A stretch of 64,000 nt of DNA from Verpa conica (lineage: Eukaryota; Ascomycota; Pezizomycetes; Pezizales; Morchellaceae). Every line of letters begins with the position of its first letter. The stretch's first letter is position 1. The position numbers and the translations under genes were made by a program. Shown piece after piece: positions 23,076-34,437 of the stretch. The notes beneath the pieces were generated by a model. The model searched no databases. It was not told where the DNA came from and saw only the letters and a program-made list of their open reading frames with translations. The DNA is taken from positions 248,001 through 312,000 of the forward strand of contig JAUFSD010000011.1 of NCBI GenBank assembly GCA_033030425.1, written 5' to 3'.

Positions 23076-24150
23076 TTCCCTATAATAGTACAAAAAGTCC
23101 CTTGAAATATGTCTATAGAGCCCTACAGTCCTCGTAGTCCTGAAGAATTTCACCCGGTACAGACTATGAGCCATAATCCGTCCCGTCCTTAGTTACTATA
23201 GGGCTCTTGGGGAGCCCTATAGGTGGCCCGGATAATTGCGAGCACTTCACTCGATCTAAAAAGCCCTCATGTCTCCGAGAATTTCCTGTTCCGTATTCAT
23301 ATCTAACCCTGATTTTATAACCCTAATCTATTGTAGGGTTAGAATTTAATAGGCTGGCGTATATATAGATACAGTACCAAAAAGAGGGGTGGGATCAGTG
23401 CGGTGCTCCCGCCGATACGCTAGCGATACGGGAGGAATACAGTATTTGTACAATACTCTACCTGAAATACTGATTTAATTAGGTATTTGCTATTAAATTC
23501 TACAGTGCTATGGCAGTAAATTCATGTCGTTGTTTCGTACTGTATGAATGAATCAATCATAAGTACATGGACGTACATATAGATGATATAATAGGGAGTA
23601 AATCTAGTATAGCGATATCCAAAAGTTAATTGAGTATATAGAAGGTACGCATGAATTATGTATGGTTTCCCTCTATATACATCTCTTCCTATGGCTCTTA
23701 TAGCTCTCAATAATAGGGGACAATGTCCATCAAGTTAGAGGTTAACAGGGACCTAAAAGACAGCACAAAGTTCGATCATACTACATGTACTCATACGCCA
23801 CAATAGTTGCCTTACGCGGTATCTTATTGTTATTTTATAAAGTCACATGTTTCTATATAATATAGAGCTCCCCCCCCCCCCGAAATTCCATTGGTTCGAT
23901 TTGATACAAGTATTATTGCTAAAACACCTGTGATAATTTAGAATTTAACAAGACTTTTATATTATTCTTATTAGCAGATGGTTAAGAGATAAGATGACGA
24001 GGAAACTCTGGGGGCATGGCCCCCCCAATTAAGCAAATGAAATCGATGGTAAGAAAATATATGAATAAATTAATCATAATACATGAAGCCTCGAGCGTAA
24101 GAGAGAAAGAATAGCATAATATATACCTGAGTACTAGGGTGTACTCAAGC

Positions 24151-24639
24151 TCAGACAGTCGAAACTCTACTTCGTGGTCTGAGAATGGTAGGGTCATCGG
24201 CGTCAGTTATGCCACACTCATGAGGCTGTCCGTTGTTGATATCATCTGCTTGGTTGAATATGGATATATGGTAATGAATTGTGTGTGTTGCCTGAGGGAT
24301 ATTGGCTGAGCTCTCGATGCTTTGGCCTGGTGTACTGACTAGACTAGGTTGGTCGCTTAATGGTATGGTAATTGTGCTGAGCTAATGTTAATAACACCGG
24401 TTGATAGTTAGCACTAGCCAAGGAGAATAGTACTAAACAGATCACTACAATTACTAAGAATCCCTTACTATCTTTTTCCGGCCTTTCCAAAACTTCCAGC
24501 CCTTGAATAAGCCCAGGACGGTAGCAATAGCTGTGATTACTCCGACAATGAGTCCAGCGAGGTTGATCCCTCCGGCATTGGTGTTGGCTGGAATAACATC
24601 CCTCGATGGTGGAGTATCTCGAGGCACGAAGGTGTTCAT
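24151..24639 (-). CDS. Small single-pass membrane protein with HYHISI tail (family member 2)
   Basis: Exons 24639-24469 (57 codons) and 24381-24151, with an 87-bp phase-0 intron (donor GTAAGG, acceptor CATTAG), encode 133 aa. Exon 1 reads MNTFVPRDTPP, then GGINLAGLIVGVITAIATVL (one membrane segment), then FKGWKFWKGRKK before the splice site. Exon 2 contains QATHTIHYHISIFNQ and ends RSRVSTV. All these blocks match the gene at 7730-8249 in order and spacing, with identical intron position, phase and near-identical intron length, although the copies have diverged. An in-frame ATG five codons upstream (24654) is an alternative start. The hydrophilic tail would lie on one side of a membrane. A decayed NACHT-ankyrin gene lies 2.2 kb away. 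No known family was recognised. Confidence 0.65.
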
Positions 24640-25501
24640 GTCTGGAAGAATCATCGATAAGAGCTAGACAGAGATGAAGATAGAAATAAAGTGAAAATAG
24701 TGTAATACCCCTGTGGTTGAGAGGCATAGGAAATCTACCTCCATGGGCTTCCTTATAGTTATTTATCTCTCTTGAGGAGAGAACCTTGCATTCTTAGACA
24801 GAACCCGCCACGAAACAGCAAGGCACTGTACTACGGCATTGTTGGGGTCCGAAAAGAAATAAGGCGGTATCACAAACATTTCTCATAATGGAGTCCCGGA
24901 ACGCCTAATAGGGTATAATCACCTGCCTAAACAGGTATTAACGACGATAACTTATTAACACCTCTCGCTACGTGCATCCTTAATGACATGCCAAATTATA
25001 ATAACTAAGCTGAACACAGATATTCTACGTGTTTAAGCCTAGCCAGCCTTATACAAAGACCCGCTGGCTAATTGCCGGTTTAAACTGCCAAGATTCCATC
25101 TCGTTAGTACCCCAACTTTTACTTAATTCCCAAATTATCGTGGATTCGCATAGCAACCAATTAAGCTGAGCCTCACTGTCGTCCAACAATCTTTTCTCAT
25201 AAACACAACCCACTAAATATCTAGGATACATAGATGATGGGATTTATTTTATTTCAGCTTCTGTATTTTTGTCTTCATGCCCTTATTAATAGTTGTGGAG
25301 TAGCACCCATTGAACTCTTACTCTACTAGTAAATACTAGTTGCTATATGAATCCGCGGTTATTTTTGTCCCCGTACAATACTGACTAGGTAATTAATACC
25401 TCGGTAGATGAGTCCCGCCCTTTCCCCCCCTATATTGAGTCAATGCCCCACTAGTTCGGCTGGAGGCGATTATATAAGTATAAAGATTATTGAAGTTGAG
25501 G

Positions 25502-25796
25502 TATCCGATAACCCGGTAAAGCTGCCGCTTTTCCGTGGGGGCCAAGGTTGTGTGGCTAGACTTAGGCTTCCATTCTTTTTTCATAGGCTACTACTCGGGT
25601 CAGGGAAGAAGTTTGGAAAAACAAGGGGGATCCCTGTGGCGAATAAGAAGTGTTCTTTCAATGACTTTTTGTTCTTCTAGCCAATGAGTCTGGCTTGAAG
25701 GGTCTCCCCTGTTTTTCCAAACTTCTTCCCTGACCCGAGTATACGTTGAGCCACCGCCACTTTGGGGGGCAGCATTTTTTACCGGATCATGTGATA
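25502..25796. mobile_element. MITE, TATCCCATAGCCCGGTG family, copy 3 (with nested insert)
   Basis: The left end TATCCGATAACCCGGTAAAG continues to CGTGGGGGCC. The right end, reverse-complemented, reads TATCACATGATCCGGTAAAA and continues to GCTGCCCCCCAAAGTGG. Flanking and internal words match the reverse complement of copy 2 (10278-10409), except that this copy contains the extra segment 25594-25739. Confidence 0.65.
25594..25739. mobile_element. Nested hairpin element with perfect 30-bp inverted repeats and TA duplication
   Basis: CTCGGGTCAGGGAAGAAGTT (continuing to GGAAAAACA) at the left is repeated perfectly in reverse at the right, ending at 25739. TA flanks both ends (25592-25593 and 25740-25741). 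The related sequence at 10278-10409 lacks this segment. The 146-bp size, TA duplication and intact arms suggest a young Tc1/mariner-type MITE inserted into an older one. Confidence 0.65.
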
Positions 25797-26875
25797 GAAG
25801 AGAGATCAGAGTATCGACAGGTAAATTAGCACTAAAACCTAGATAATCCGCTACGATTCTTTTTGAGTAACAAGCTCAACATATAGAATTGAGATTCAAT
25901 GGAGGTGCAGCTATCGTAAATCTATAGCTATATAAATTACTGGATTAATCCGGCTTGAGGTGATAGAACCCGTATATATATAAAAACAAGGTGTCACATC
26001 CTATTTATCGATACCTTTAACGATTCTTCTATAAGAAGTCCCATTCAGAGGATTCTCGGATGTATGTGTATAATCTAAACTACCCAGAGATGAAGTCTTG
26101 GTAAATCAACAAACTATGCTATTTTATAATTTAGCGCTGCTTTCTAGTAACACCTTAATTTAGTTACTCAAGCCATTAGCTAGTAGCATAGCCATACGCA
26201 TATAATCAAGACTACACATTGGACGTTGTCTAGTCATCCCCATTGCCTATTTGAGGGTCACATGCCCTGAGAGAAGCACCGCAATTACTGATACCTAATG
26301 GATAATTGGCCCTGGCCGGGCGTAGGGCTGCAACTGCTACACGACTAAAGCCTAGACCCTGACAAAGTCAATTACGTCTTCTGAGAATACCTCATGTTAA
26401 AGGCATTAGACTCCTGTCTTAGGCTAGGATATTTTAAACAATTGGGAAGATTACTCTGAGAATTCCATAGTATGTACTTAGGTTTTGTATGTTAGGTTAG
26501 GTTTGTTAGATCGAAGAGCTCCTTTAGAATTCGATATGTTAATCGTAATTTCATGGTGGCCTCCTGATACAAAATCTGACAGAGTCTCCTCTTCTATCCC
26601 ATATATACATAGTGGATAACTATCCTACCTAAATACCCTCTTATAATCCGACCCCACCAATCAATACCTACCCCCCTGGGAAAAATAAAGGAAAAAGGAA
26701 AGGCACGCAACCTAAGCCTTCAATAATTTAGCTACTCTGGGCCTAGGGATTGGCATCTCTAGTAGATCACACCTATCCGAAATCTGACAGTCCACATAGC
26801 TCTTTGGGTTTTGATTCTTTGCTGAGCAAACTATTATGTACGTCATTATCTATGAGTACCTATTAAATCTCCCCA

Positions 26876-28760
26876 TTACCACGTAAACCGTTGATAGTAG
26901 GGCAGGTGCATAGGATTCACCTTTAATATCCAAACTAGCCCTTTCTCAATGAGTAACTGTACAACATTTATTTTTCCAGCTAAAGCCGCTGATGACAAAG
27001 TAGTCTCGCTCAAATGGACTAAATCTGCACGCTTTTTAAATAGCAACCTAAAAGCTTCCATATGGCAATGTAACTGGAAAACGGGCTTATTAACTATTCC
27101 CACCTCCAAATTGAATCCTTCCTCAGCCGGTTGTGAGATAGTGTCGTAATTATACTGTTCCATTTCCCTCCATCAGTAAGTAGACATACCCAATTCCTCT
27201 GTGGTGCTCGATTTGGCGTAATTGCCAATGAGTAATTCTATATCTTTCCAAGCTCGCCATAATCTTCTATCCCAGAGGCGAGCACCCCCACTTAATTCAA
27301 ATTGGGGTTATTGTCAATGGGAAATTGCGCAAGCTTCTCCTGACCACCAAAAGCTGTTTCTGGCGAAAACCCTACGTAGAGAATTCTCCCACTGTTTAAT
27401 CTAGCGCCATTTTAAATGAGAAGATGTACAGCCTTCTCATTGCCACAGTTAGTCGCTACATATAGAGCTGTGAATATATTTCCCTCGTATAATCCTGTTC
27501 AAACAGACAGAGCGTCGAACCCAGCACCCATTTCAATAACATTCGCATAAGATCGACGTGATTAGCACAAGCTGCTGCTTTTAACTTTTCTTGGAAGACC
27601 TCACTCATACCAAGGTAGCGGGTCTTACAAATAACCAGCTACATAGTCTTACTATGATGAGTAAAGGTTGCTATCAATATAGTATTGTGCAATGAGGGCT
27701 TCTCAAGTACAGAATCCTCCTCCTGGCCCTGAAGAGTTATAGCATCAGTCGTGAGCCCATTCTCTGATACAACATGCAACGGGTTTTCCAAAGAGTCAAG
27801 GGTAGTACGCTTTTGAAGCTATTCAACCACGTATTGAATTCCTGTGTTCTGCGCCAGCCAAATCCGTTTATTTGGAATACTGTTTGAGATGCGTCACTGC
27901 GTGATGCATGTTCTGTCCAGTTTTGTGTTCCTACATCCGTTCTCTCAGATCTTTAACAAACCTTACCAGAGGGAAGACCCCCTGTAACTGGGCTATCGTC
28001 ATCTAGACAAAATTCTCGATAGCTCTGGAATCATATTCGCCTGGGTCAATGAGAGTTTGGAACTATTCTTTGATATTGATTTTAATATCGTCGCCTGTAC
28101 AGTCTTCCAGCTTTATCGTAGGTTGACTTTTCATATAGAGTCCTATTATGGGATCTGAGCGACCTGTAAAAAGAATTTGTGGGGGCGAAGGGGGCGTAGA
28201 AAGTTCTTTGAATGACTAGATAAGCGGCTTCTTTGAATCTTCACATTCGTCGAAGGCATCTATTAAAAACAAAACCGAGCCAGCATCAACCCCTCGAACT
28301 GAGCAGACCAGGGGTCATCTAAGATTATTTGGCCAGCTAATTAGACTTCTGATTCGGTGTTTCTAATTTGATATTCGCAAGATGCAAAGTCAGAAATCCT
28401 ATAGTCAGCAATGTGTAGTCGTTGTCAGCCTTTTCTTCAATGGTCGAGGTAGAAACCTCGAAAGGTCTGAAGCGGGTCTGCGTGTGCTTCTATAACACAT
28501 ATTACGACAAAGAACAGAATCATTTAGCAATGCTGAGCTCATCTACGAACAAGATATTTCGAAAGCGTCGATTTTACACAGCTTCCCTGAAATACCGATA
28601 ATATTAGTTCGTTTGTCGAGCCAATCCCGAAGCATTGCATTTTTATCTACCCACTGAAGCATTGACCTATGTGGCGGCTTGATTTTCTCCCGGTGGTTCC
28701 TCGGCCCATCGATGAAGAGTGTCCTTAAAACGCCTGATAGAAATTGTTAGTGAAACGGGC
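26876..28760 (-). pseudogene. Decayed NACHT-ankyrin (NLR-type) gene
   Basis: Read on the minus strand, fragments of an NLR appear in the correct order but in shifting frames with stops. First comes an N-terminal piece with WLDKRTNIIGISGK, where the Walker A loop should be, at 28571-28630; the rest of the loop is lost. Next is a Walker B-like FLIDAFDECED at 28237-28274. A sensor-like ILFTGRSDP follows at about 28150-28175. Finally there are ankyrin-like stretches, including AACANHVDLMRMLLKW near 27560 and SSAALAGKINVVQLLIEKGL in the frame 27163-26876. Fungal NLRs of this design sense non-self and trigger incompatibility or defence. This copy cannot make a full protein. Its 5' and 3' limits are approximate. 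Confidence 0.7.
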
Positions 28761-29042
28761 ACCACCTTAGATGGAAAAATCGATCACATGGCATCTTCCT
28801 CTTTTATAGTATCCCCGACTGTTCTACTCCTTGACAGAACGCGGGGACTATTGGATTTCCTACATATGACCATCAGTTTTTAAATCTTCATGTAGGTTTC
28901 CTTCGAAAGTGCTATCAAGGCATATAATTGACCAAATCGTGTTGTTACGTACTCGGACCTTCTGCTTCCAATTCTCCTACTAAGATGAGGGTTTACTTAC
29001 CTATGTCCTCCTCAAAGGGGTTCCACCTCCATAGGTAGATTA

Positions 29043-29833
29043 TAACGTATCTGACGGGGAAGTGGAACACGACCGGGTAATGAAACACTAATTACATACA
29101 AAATAGTTTTTTGGCCACCTTCTATCTCCCACACCAGTCAGTTATTTATACTGATAAAGATAGTCCCAAGAAGATAGCCTCTTCCCAAGCCATTCATGAG
29201 TTTTATAGTAATAGGTACAGTGTTTAATGGGAGCTACAAAGTGCACAAGTTAGACAATATATAGAACTGACCTTTACCATAGTTTTGCCATCCCAACTAC
29301 TCTTATACACCTATAAATATAGAGGCAGCCTCTCTACAAGGCATACAATCTATTATAGATATTATATATATTAGTGACCACTTATAGGCCTTTGTAGTTA
29401 CAATGAAGGGGATGTAAGTAAGGGTATATACATTTTATATTGTAGTCTCCACTATCAAGCTTTATATGTCTACATTAATTAATGATACTGAGCAAAGCCA
29501 GAGACTACTCTATACAGTATTCTAGCTTTGTACACTAATTGGTTAAATCTCTATGTGATCTGGGTAAAATCTCCATACAAATACTACAGGCTTGGCAATA
29601 TTATATATGGGTTAAACTGCAACTCATGGCATTACTATTTTATATCCATCCCAAATACAGCTCTATAGCTCCTGAGTGGGGAGGTAGATTTATGAATAGA
29701 TAACTTTCTAATACTAGAATTATTTGCATAATTATTAAATTCTATGGGAGATAGAAGGTGGTTAAAATGACTATTTTGTATGTAATTAGTGTTTCATTAC
29801 CCGGTCGTGTTACACTTCACGGTCACATACGTT
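29043..29833. mobile_element. Non-coding element with about 85-bp terminal inverted repeats
   Basis: The left arm 29043-29131 reads TAACGTATCTGACGGGGAAG, continuing through ACACGACCGGGTAATGAAAC and TTACATACAAAATAG to TCTATCTCCCA. The reverse complement of 29745-29833 repeats it with few differences (TAACGTATGTGACCGTGAAG and so on). The interior of about 610 bp is AT-rich without an ORF. Its size and structure fit a non-autonomous DNA transposon. Confidence 0.65.
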
Positions 29834-30059
29834 ACCACCAAGGCTTGATATTATAGCGACCCCGAGTAGATGCCTAAACTTGAAACAGGAGTAAGCACGG
29901 CATACGGAAAGAGAGAAAAAAACCAAGAAAGGTGATCCCCCTAGTCTAAGACCTTGATTAGTTGTCCTTTCGTGTTCTATGTGAAGATTCTATCATATCA
30001 GTGATGAGAAAAACCCTACATCTCGCTAACCTTGCTCCTCGGTCTTTATTGCCAGACCT

Positions 30060-31525
30060 CGTAGAGCTTCGTTGCCAAAAAAGCTTTGATGAAAATCTGA
30101 TGAGTTGATGTGACAATTGTCGAATCGACTTATTGGCTAGATGTCCCAACCTGAGGAGAGAAGTGCTTTCTTCCTCACCTCGCTCTTATTCTCTCCCTCA
30201 GCGCTAGTCTAGTGCCTTTTCCACAATTGAGTCATCGATGACAAACCAACATACACAGATACATGTATTTTATAAAAAAAGTGATCCCTGTTTCCAGACC
30301 CTTAATGTCGAGGGGGGTTATATAAAAATATTTATCAAAGCCGAGAAATCTTCAATCGGTAGGTACGGCACTTTACAAGCTTTGTGATAGCACCCGCGAT
30401 AGGCGTGTAAATACCCCAGAAACACAGCACCACGCACACTCACCACCTGACCCCAGGGATTTCTGCCTACGCTTTAACCTATATGAGGTTAGATAGATCC
30501 TACTTAAGTGTCTAAACGGATCTAGCAGATTTTCCGACAGTATTTTTACTAATCAACGTGTAGACTTTTCAGAAGAAACATCGCCCCTGAATTAGGGTTC
30601 TCCCCTGTCTCAATGGAACCATGCTGGAGTGGCTACAAGATTACTTATCTTCAATAGTAAGTCATAGATCAGCCTTGTACTCGCCTAAAAAACATGTTTG
30701 TTGGTTTCGGTCCCTCCGCGACGCGACATCCAAGAGTGCGCGTGCTCCTATGCCACAAATGTAATCAAAAACATTATCCATATTATAGCGTGTAAATAGA
30801 GTGATGCGGAAACCTACCCTAGCTCCCTATGAATATTGTGGGTCGGAATTTGACTTTTGCGAATGCTGCAGTTTGGCGGAGGGGGGTACCAAATTTAACC
30901 AACAGACCTTTTGAATGAATTAATCTTATGTACCCGTGTCAAAACGATAGAATTGGGATACTGAAAACAAAATATAACGATTGCACAGACCCGTGACACA
31001 ATCAAACAGAAAAAAACCTGTTTTCTAGGCTAGTACAAGCATATAGGGTAAAGTTAGAACCCTGAGACAGCACCTTAGTTATACTAGTCTTGCTGGAAAG
31101 GAACTAGAAAAACAGAAGGCACGCACGGAGGTGTCTCGGAAGTTCAGATCCGCATAGTAATCACAAATAAAGCCATTATTCCCACTCTTATAGGGGTCCT
31201 AGGAACTTCTTGTCACTCTTTCTTTCGCTCTTACAAGAGCTACGACTGCAGGGGGATCACCAAATATCCTATATGATTTCAAAATTACTGGTTCCGCCAC
31301 TTAACCACCTCCTCCGCCCGTACTCTGGCCCTCCCCCAAAAATACGGGTATAAAAATGACCCCCCCTGTTGATGAAAAGACTTAGATGTTGAGCTAACCT
31401 TGTTTAGAGAGAGGATAAAAGAGACGGGTTAGGGAAAGAAACCTCCTCCTTAGGGTGCTCAACTTAGATAAGAATTTGATTCGAGAATTGCCACATCAAA
31501 TTTTCATCAAAGCTTTTCTCCTTCG
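30060..31525. repeat. Inverted pair of about 100-bp sequences
   Basis: The reverse complement of about 30060-30160 (TCGATTCGACAATTGTCACA, then TTTTCATCAAAGCTTTT) aligns with 31440-31525 (TTGATTCGAGAATTGCCACA, then TTTTCATCAAAGCTTTT). Both can be read as short ORFs with an IRQLSHQ / IRELPHQ word, so they may derive from one old coding or transposon sequence. The DNA between shows no gene. Confidence 0.5.
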
Positions 31526-31621
31526 ATACTTGCTACCCCTATATATACCAGCACCACAATCTCTTAAGACAACCCTCTCTCTTAAGTACCCAAAATTAAG
31601 CGAACTACCTATAGGTAAACA

Positions 31622-32087
31622 TCGAGAAAACCTTTTCCATACCATGCCCTCCCGTGCATTACTTTAGGATACCATGAAGGGGTGAAACATACCATCAAGA
31701 CATTGAAGATTAGTACTAATTGGTGTGCCCCACAGCCACACAGGCCACAATTCTGTGAAGAATCATGGTTGGGGTGTCTTAGTATCCGCATATTTTTACA
31801 TTTTTACATTTTTACATCTTAAAATGCTTTTTATATCTCTTAAGAAAATGTCCAGGTTTAATAGAGTGATGAGCTATAGCTACTACTGGGTGAGCTCAAT
31901 CACCTCCCTCTTTTTTTCACAAAATTTGCTCATACTGTGCCCCAGTATTATGTGTAAAAATCGCATTTTCTTAAAGGTGTGGCAGTGCTTTAGCAATCAT
32001 GATGTTCTTGTTGGTGGTCTGTTGTGAGACATGGGTGGTATTGTAAAGTAATGCACGAGAAAACATGGTATGGAAAAGGTTTTCTCG
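31622..32087. repeat. Inverted repeat, about 45-bp arms around 380 bp
   Basis: CGAGAAAACCTTTTCCATAC followed by CATGCCCTCCCGTGCATTAC at 31622 is mirrored by the reverse complement of 32045-32087 (CGAGAAAACCTTTTCCATAC, then CATGTTTTCTCGTGCATTAC). A degraded short transposon is likely. No coding content is seen between the arms. Confidence 0.55.
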
Positions 32088-32167
32088 TAAACATCCCACG
32101 CACACATACACACTAAGATATAGACCGATACATTTTAGTCCCAGAAAAATTCGCAAGGCCTGAACTA

Positions 32168-33301
32168 AAGTGTTTCACGGCGAAACCGATCAGCACCGGG
32201 ATTCCGATCACCTGAGACATTTTTCGCTTTGGAGACCCCATAAAACTAGTAGAGAGGAAAATGAATATAAGAGCTATTAGAGAGGTTAGTTAGATGGTTT
32301 TTAGTTAGTTTAGCAGTCCCCTAAGCCCTGGGGGGCCAATAGGGGGTGACTTTGGGGGCTCGAAAAAGTGCCAGTTTAGGTAGTTTTTAGACTATGCTTT
32401 TAGAAAAGGTGGCAGCATATTGTGAGTAATGCCTAAATAGGTCTACAAGATATTAGGGATTAAATATATGTAATTAGATAGTGTGCCCTGAGGCTGGGAG
32501 CATGTGAGGAATTATCCCTCTTGTAGTATGCCCTTCTAAAAGCCGAAAAATCGCGATTTTTTGCCTATTTTGGGGGAGAATAGGCCAGTAGGTAATATAT
32601 TAGAGCTTTAGAATATGGCCTATAAAGTATATAACCTTTCTTAGAAAGGTATAGCAAGTCTAAAATCTATTTTATAGAGCCATAGTAGTGATATCTCCTA
32701 CAGCTTAGCCTACTACCCAAAATCCGGGTTTTTTTTGTATGGATAAAGTAGTCCTAGGTGATAGTAAGCTATTCTTGCACCCCACTTGCACTAAAAACTA
32801 CATGGATACAACCTTATAGACCACAGATAATATCTCTAGTAATTATAGTCTATTTTATAAAGCTATCATATATTTTTTTCTGGGCTATTCTCCCTTAAAA
32901 TAGGCAAAAAATCGCGATTTTTCAGCTTTTGGAAGGGAATACTACAAGAGGGATAATTCCTCACATGCTCCCAGCCTCAGGGCACACTCTCTAGTTATAT
33001 ATATTTAATCATTAATATCTTTTAGACCTATTTAGGCATTACTCACAATATGCTGCCACCTTTTCTAATAGCATAGTCTAAAAACTACCTAAACTGGCAC
33101 TTTTTCGAGCCCCCCTATTGACCCCCCAGGGCTTAGGGGACTGCCTAGTCAACTAAAAAGCACCTAACTACCCTCCATAGTATCACTTCATGCCTAGTTT
33201 ATATTCATTTTACCCTTCTTATTATATATAAAGCTGCAAGAGCGAAAAATGTCTCAGGTGATCGGAATCCCGGGGGTGATCGGGATGTCGGTGAAACACT
33301 T
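32168..33301. mobile_element. Foldback-like element: about 420-bp inverted arms with TA duplication
   Basis: The left arm (32168 to about 32586) begins AAGTGTTTCACGGCGAAACC. The right arm (about 32882-33301), reverse-complemented, begins AAGTGTTTCACCGACATCCC. The arms then share GGGATTCCGATCACCTGAG, ACATTTTTCGCT, TCGAAAAAGTGCCAGTTTAG, GGTGGCAGCATATTGTGAG, CTCAGGGCACAC (reversed) and AAAATCGCGATTTTT. TA flanks both ends (32166-32167 and 33302-33303). The central 295 bp has no ORF. The TA duplication points to Tc1/mariner mobilisation. If transcribed, the RNA would form a very long hairpin. Confidence 0.75.
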
Positions 33302-34437
33302 TACACGTCTACAAGTAGGCCTATAGTTAAGACCAGGGGTAAACTAGGTCTTTTACTAGTAGTACACTAGTATATGATTAGACGTGCCCTCATCCAGAGA
33401 TAAAAGGTAAAGACCACGCCCTCTCATTATCAATACATCTATAATTATTGTGGTACATACTACATCATATCTCCAATTAGTAGCTCAATACTCATATACG
33501 TGGGATTTCTATCCGGTCGACAGCTATCCCGCCCCAACGGGTCAGACTACATGCACGGTTTACCCACTAACACTAATAAAAACTCCGCGAAAATTCTAAC
33601 CATATATATTGCAGCTGCGGGGAAATTAAACTTTATAGTACCTCACTCATAAGAACTCTAACCAAGATCTTTTCTCATAGATTGATCCCTGGACTATCAA
33701 TCGATACTTATTTTTACATGTTGATAAAAGATATTTTGGTAAAGGATTAGATTCTCAATATCATAGCTAAGTAAATATGAGGTTTGTGTGGGGGGTTGGG
33801 GGGGCTCCCTGCCTTCTTATAGATGTGCACACGTATCTACTCGTGCCACAGCGTACCTCATACCCTAAACTCAACCTTCAGCAGGTAATATTGGGTGTAC
33901 TAAGGTACACGTCATCTCCCTTCGAGAGATATACAAATTTAGGTAACCTTATCAAGTACAGACTGCTCGAGGAGCTCTCAGTATTGAGCAATGTAAGAAT
34001 ATGTAAGGGTAGATATGGCAGTACGTATAGCTATAGAATTAATCTGATAGAGGCCCCTTAGGTAGTGTATCTTGTGTAGTCCCGAGAGGGTACCCTAGAG
34101 AGCAAATCAAGCGAACTCCCTATACTATATATACACGTAAACTCTAATATAGAGCATGCTATCAGTAGAGTATACACCCTTTCTAATTGGCAGTAACGCT
34201 ATATTTAGGGAACGAATACTAACAGGTCTCATAGGCATATCCTCTTGTCCGTGTATTATAGGGAACATATAGTCACCTTCTAATTATTATAATAGCTACC
34301 GATACCCCACTACACACAGTATCACTTATAACTTCACTAGTGCCAGTGTAAGGCATCTGCTCTTATCGTTAATGATTTCTTTAGTAATTAATGTCCCTAC
34401 GAGCCTAGAGCTGGAGATGTCAATAATCCAGTCCCAC

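Larger units (their letters stand above)
18707..24150. other. Intergenic region: repeats, microsatellites, no firm gene
   Basis: This contains the rest of duplication unit 3 up to about 20240, a TCACCCC tandem repeat at 19586-19616, a weak membrane-helix ORF (20482-20775), and the second copy of the dispersed repeat (22825-23075). Hairpin-rich DNA lies at 22290-22380 (GACTCGCTCCAGCGAGTGTG and GGAGGCGAAGCCTCC), possibly part of an old LTR. A C run is at 23870-23880. Several copies of a GTACTTATGATTGATTCATTC-like word occur (for example near 23545, reversed). Confidence 0.55.
24640..26875. other. Intergenic region with nested inverted-repeat element
   Basis: The only structures recognised are the MITE at 25502-25796 and the hairpin element nested within it. 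ORFs at 25049-25231 and 25393-25680 are in repeats or lack support. The remainder is AT-rich with no coding signal. Confidence 0.6.
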
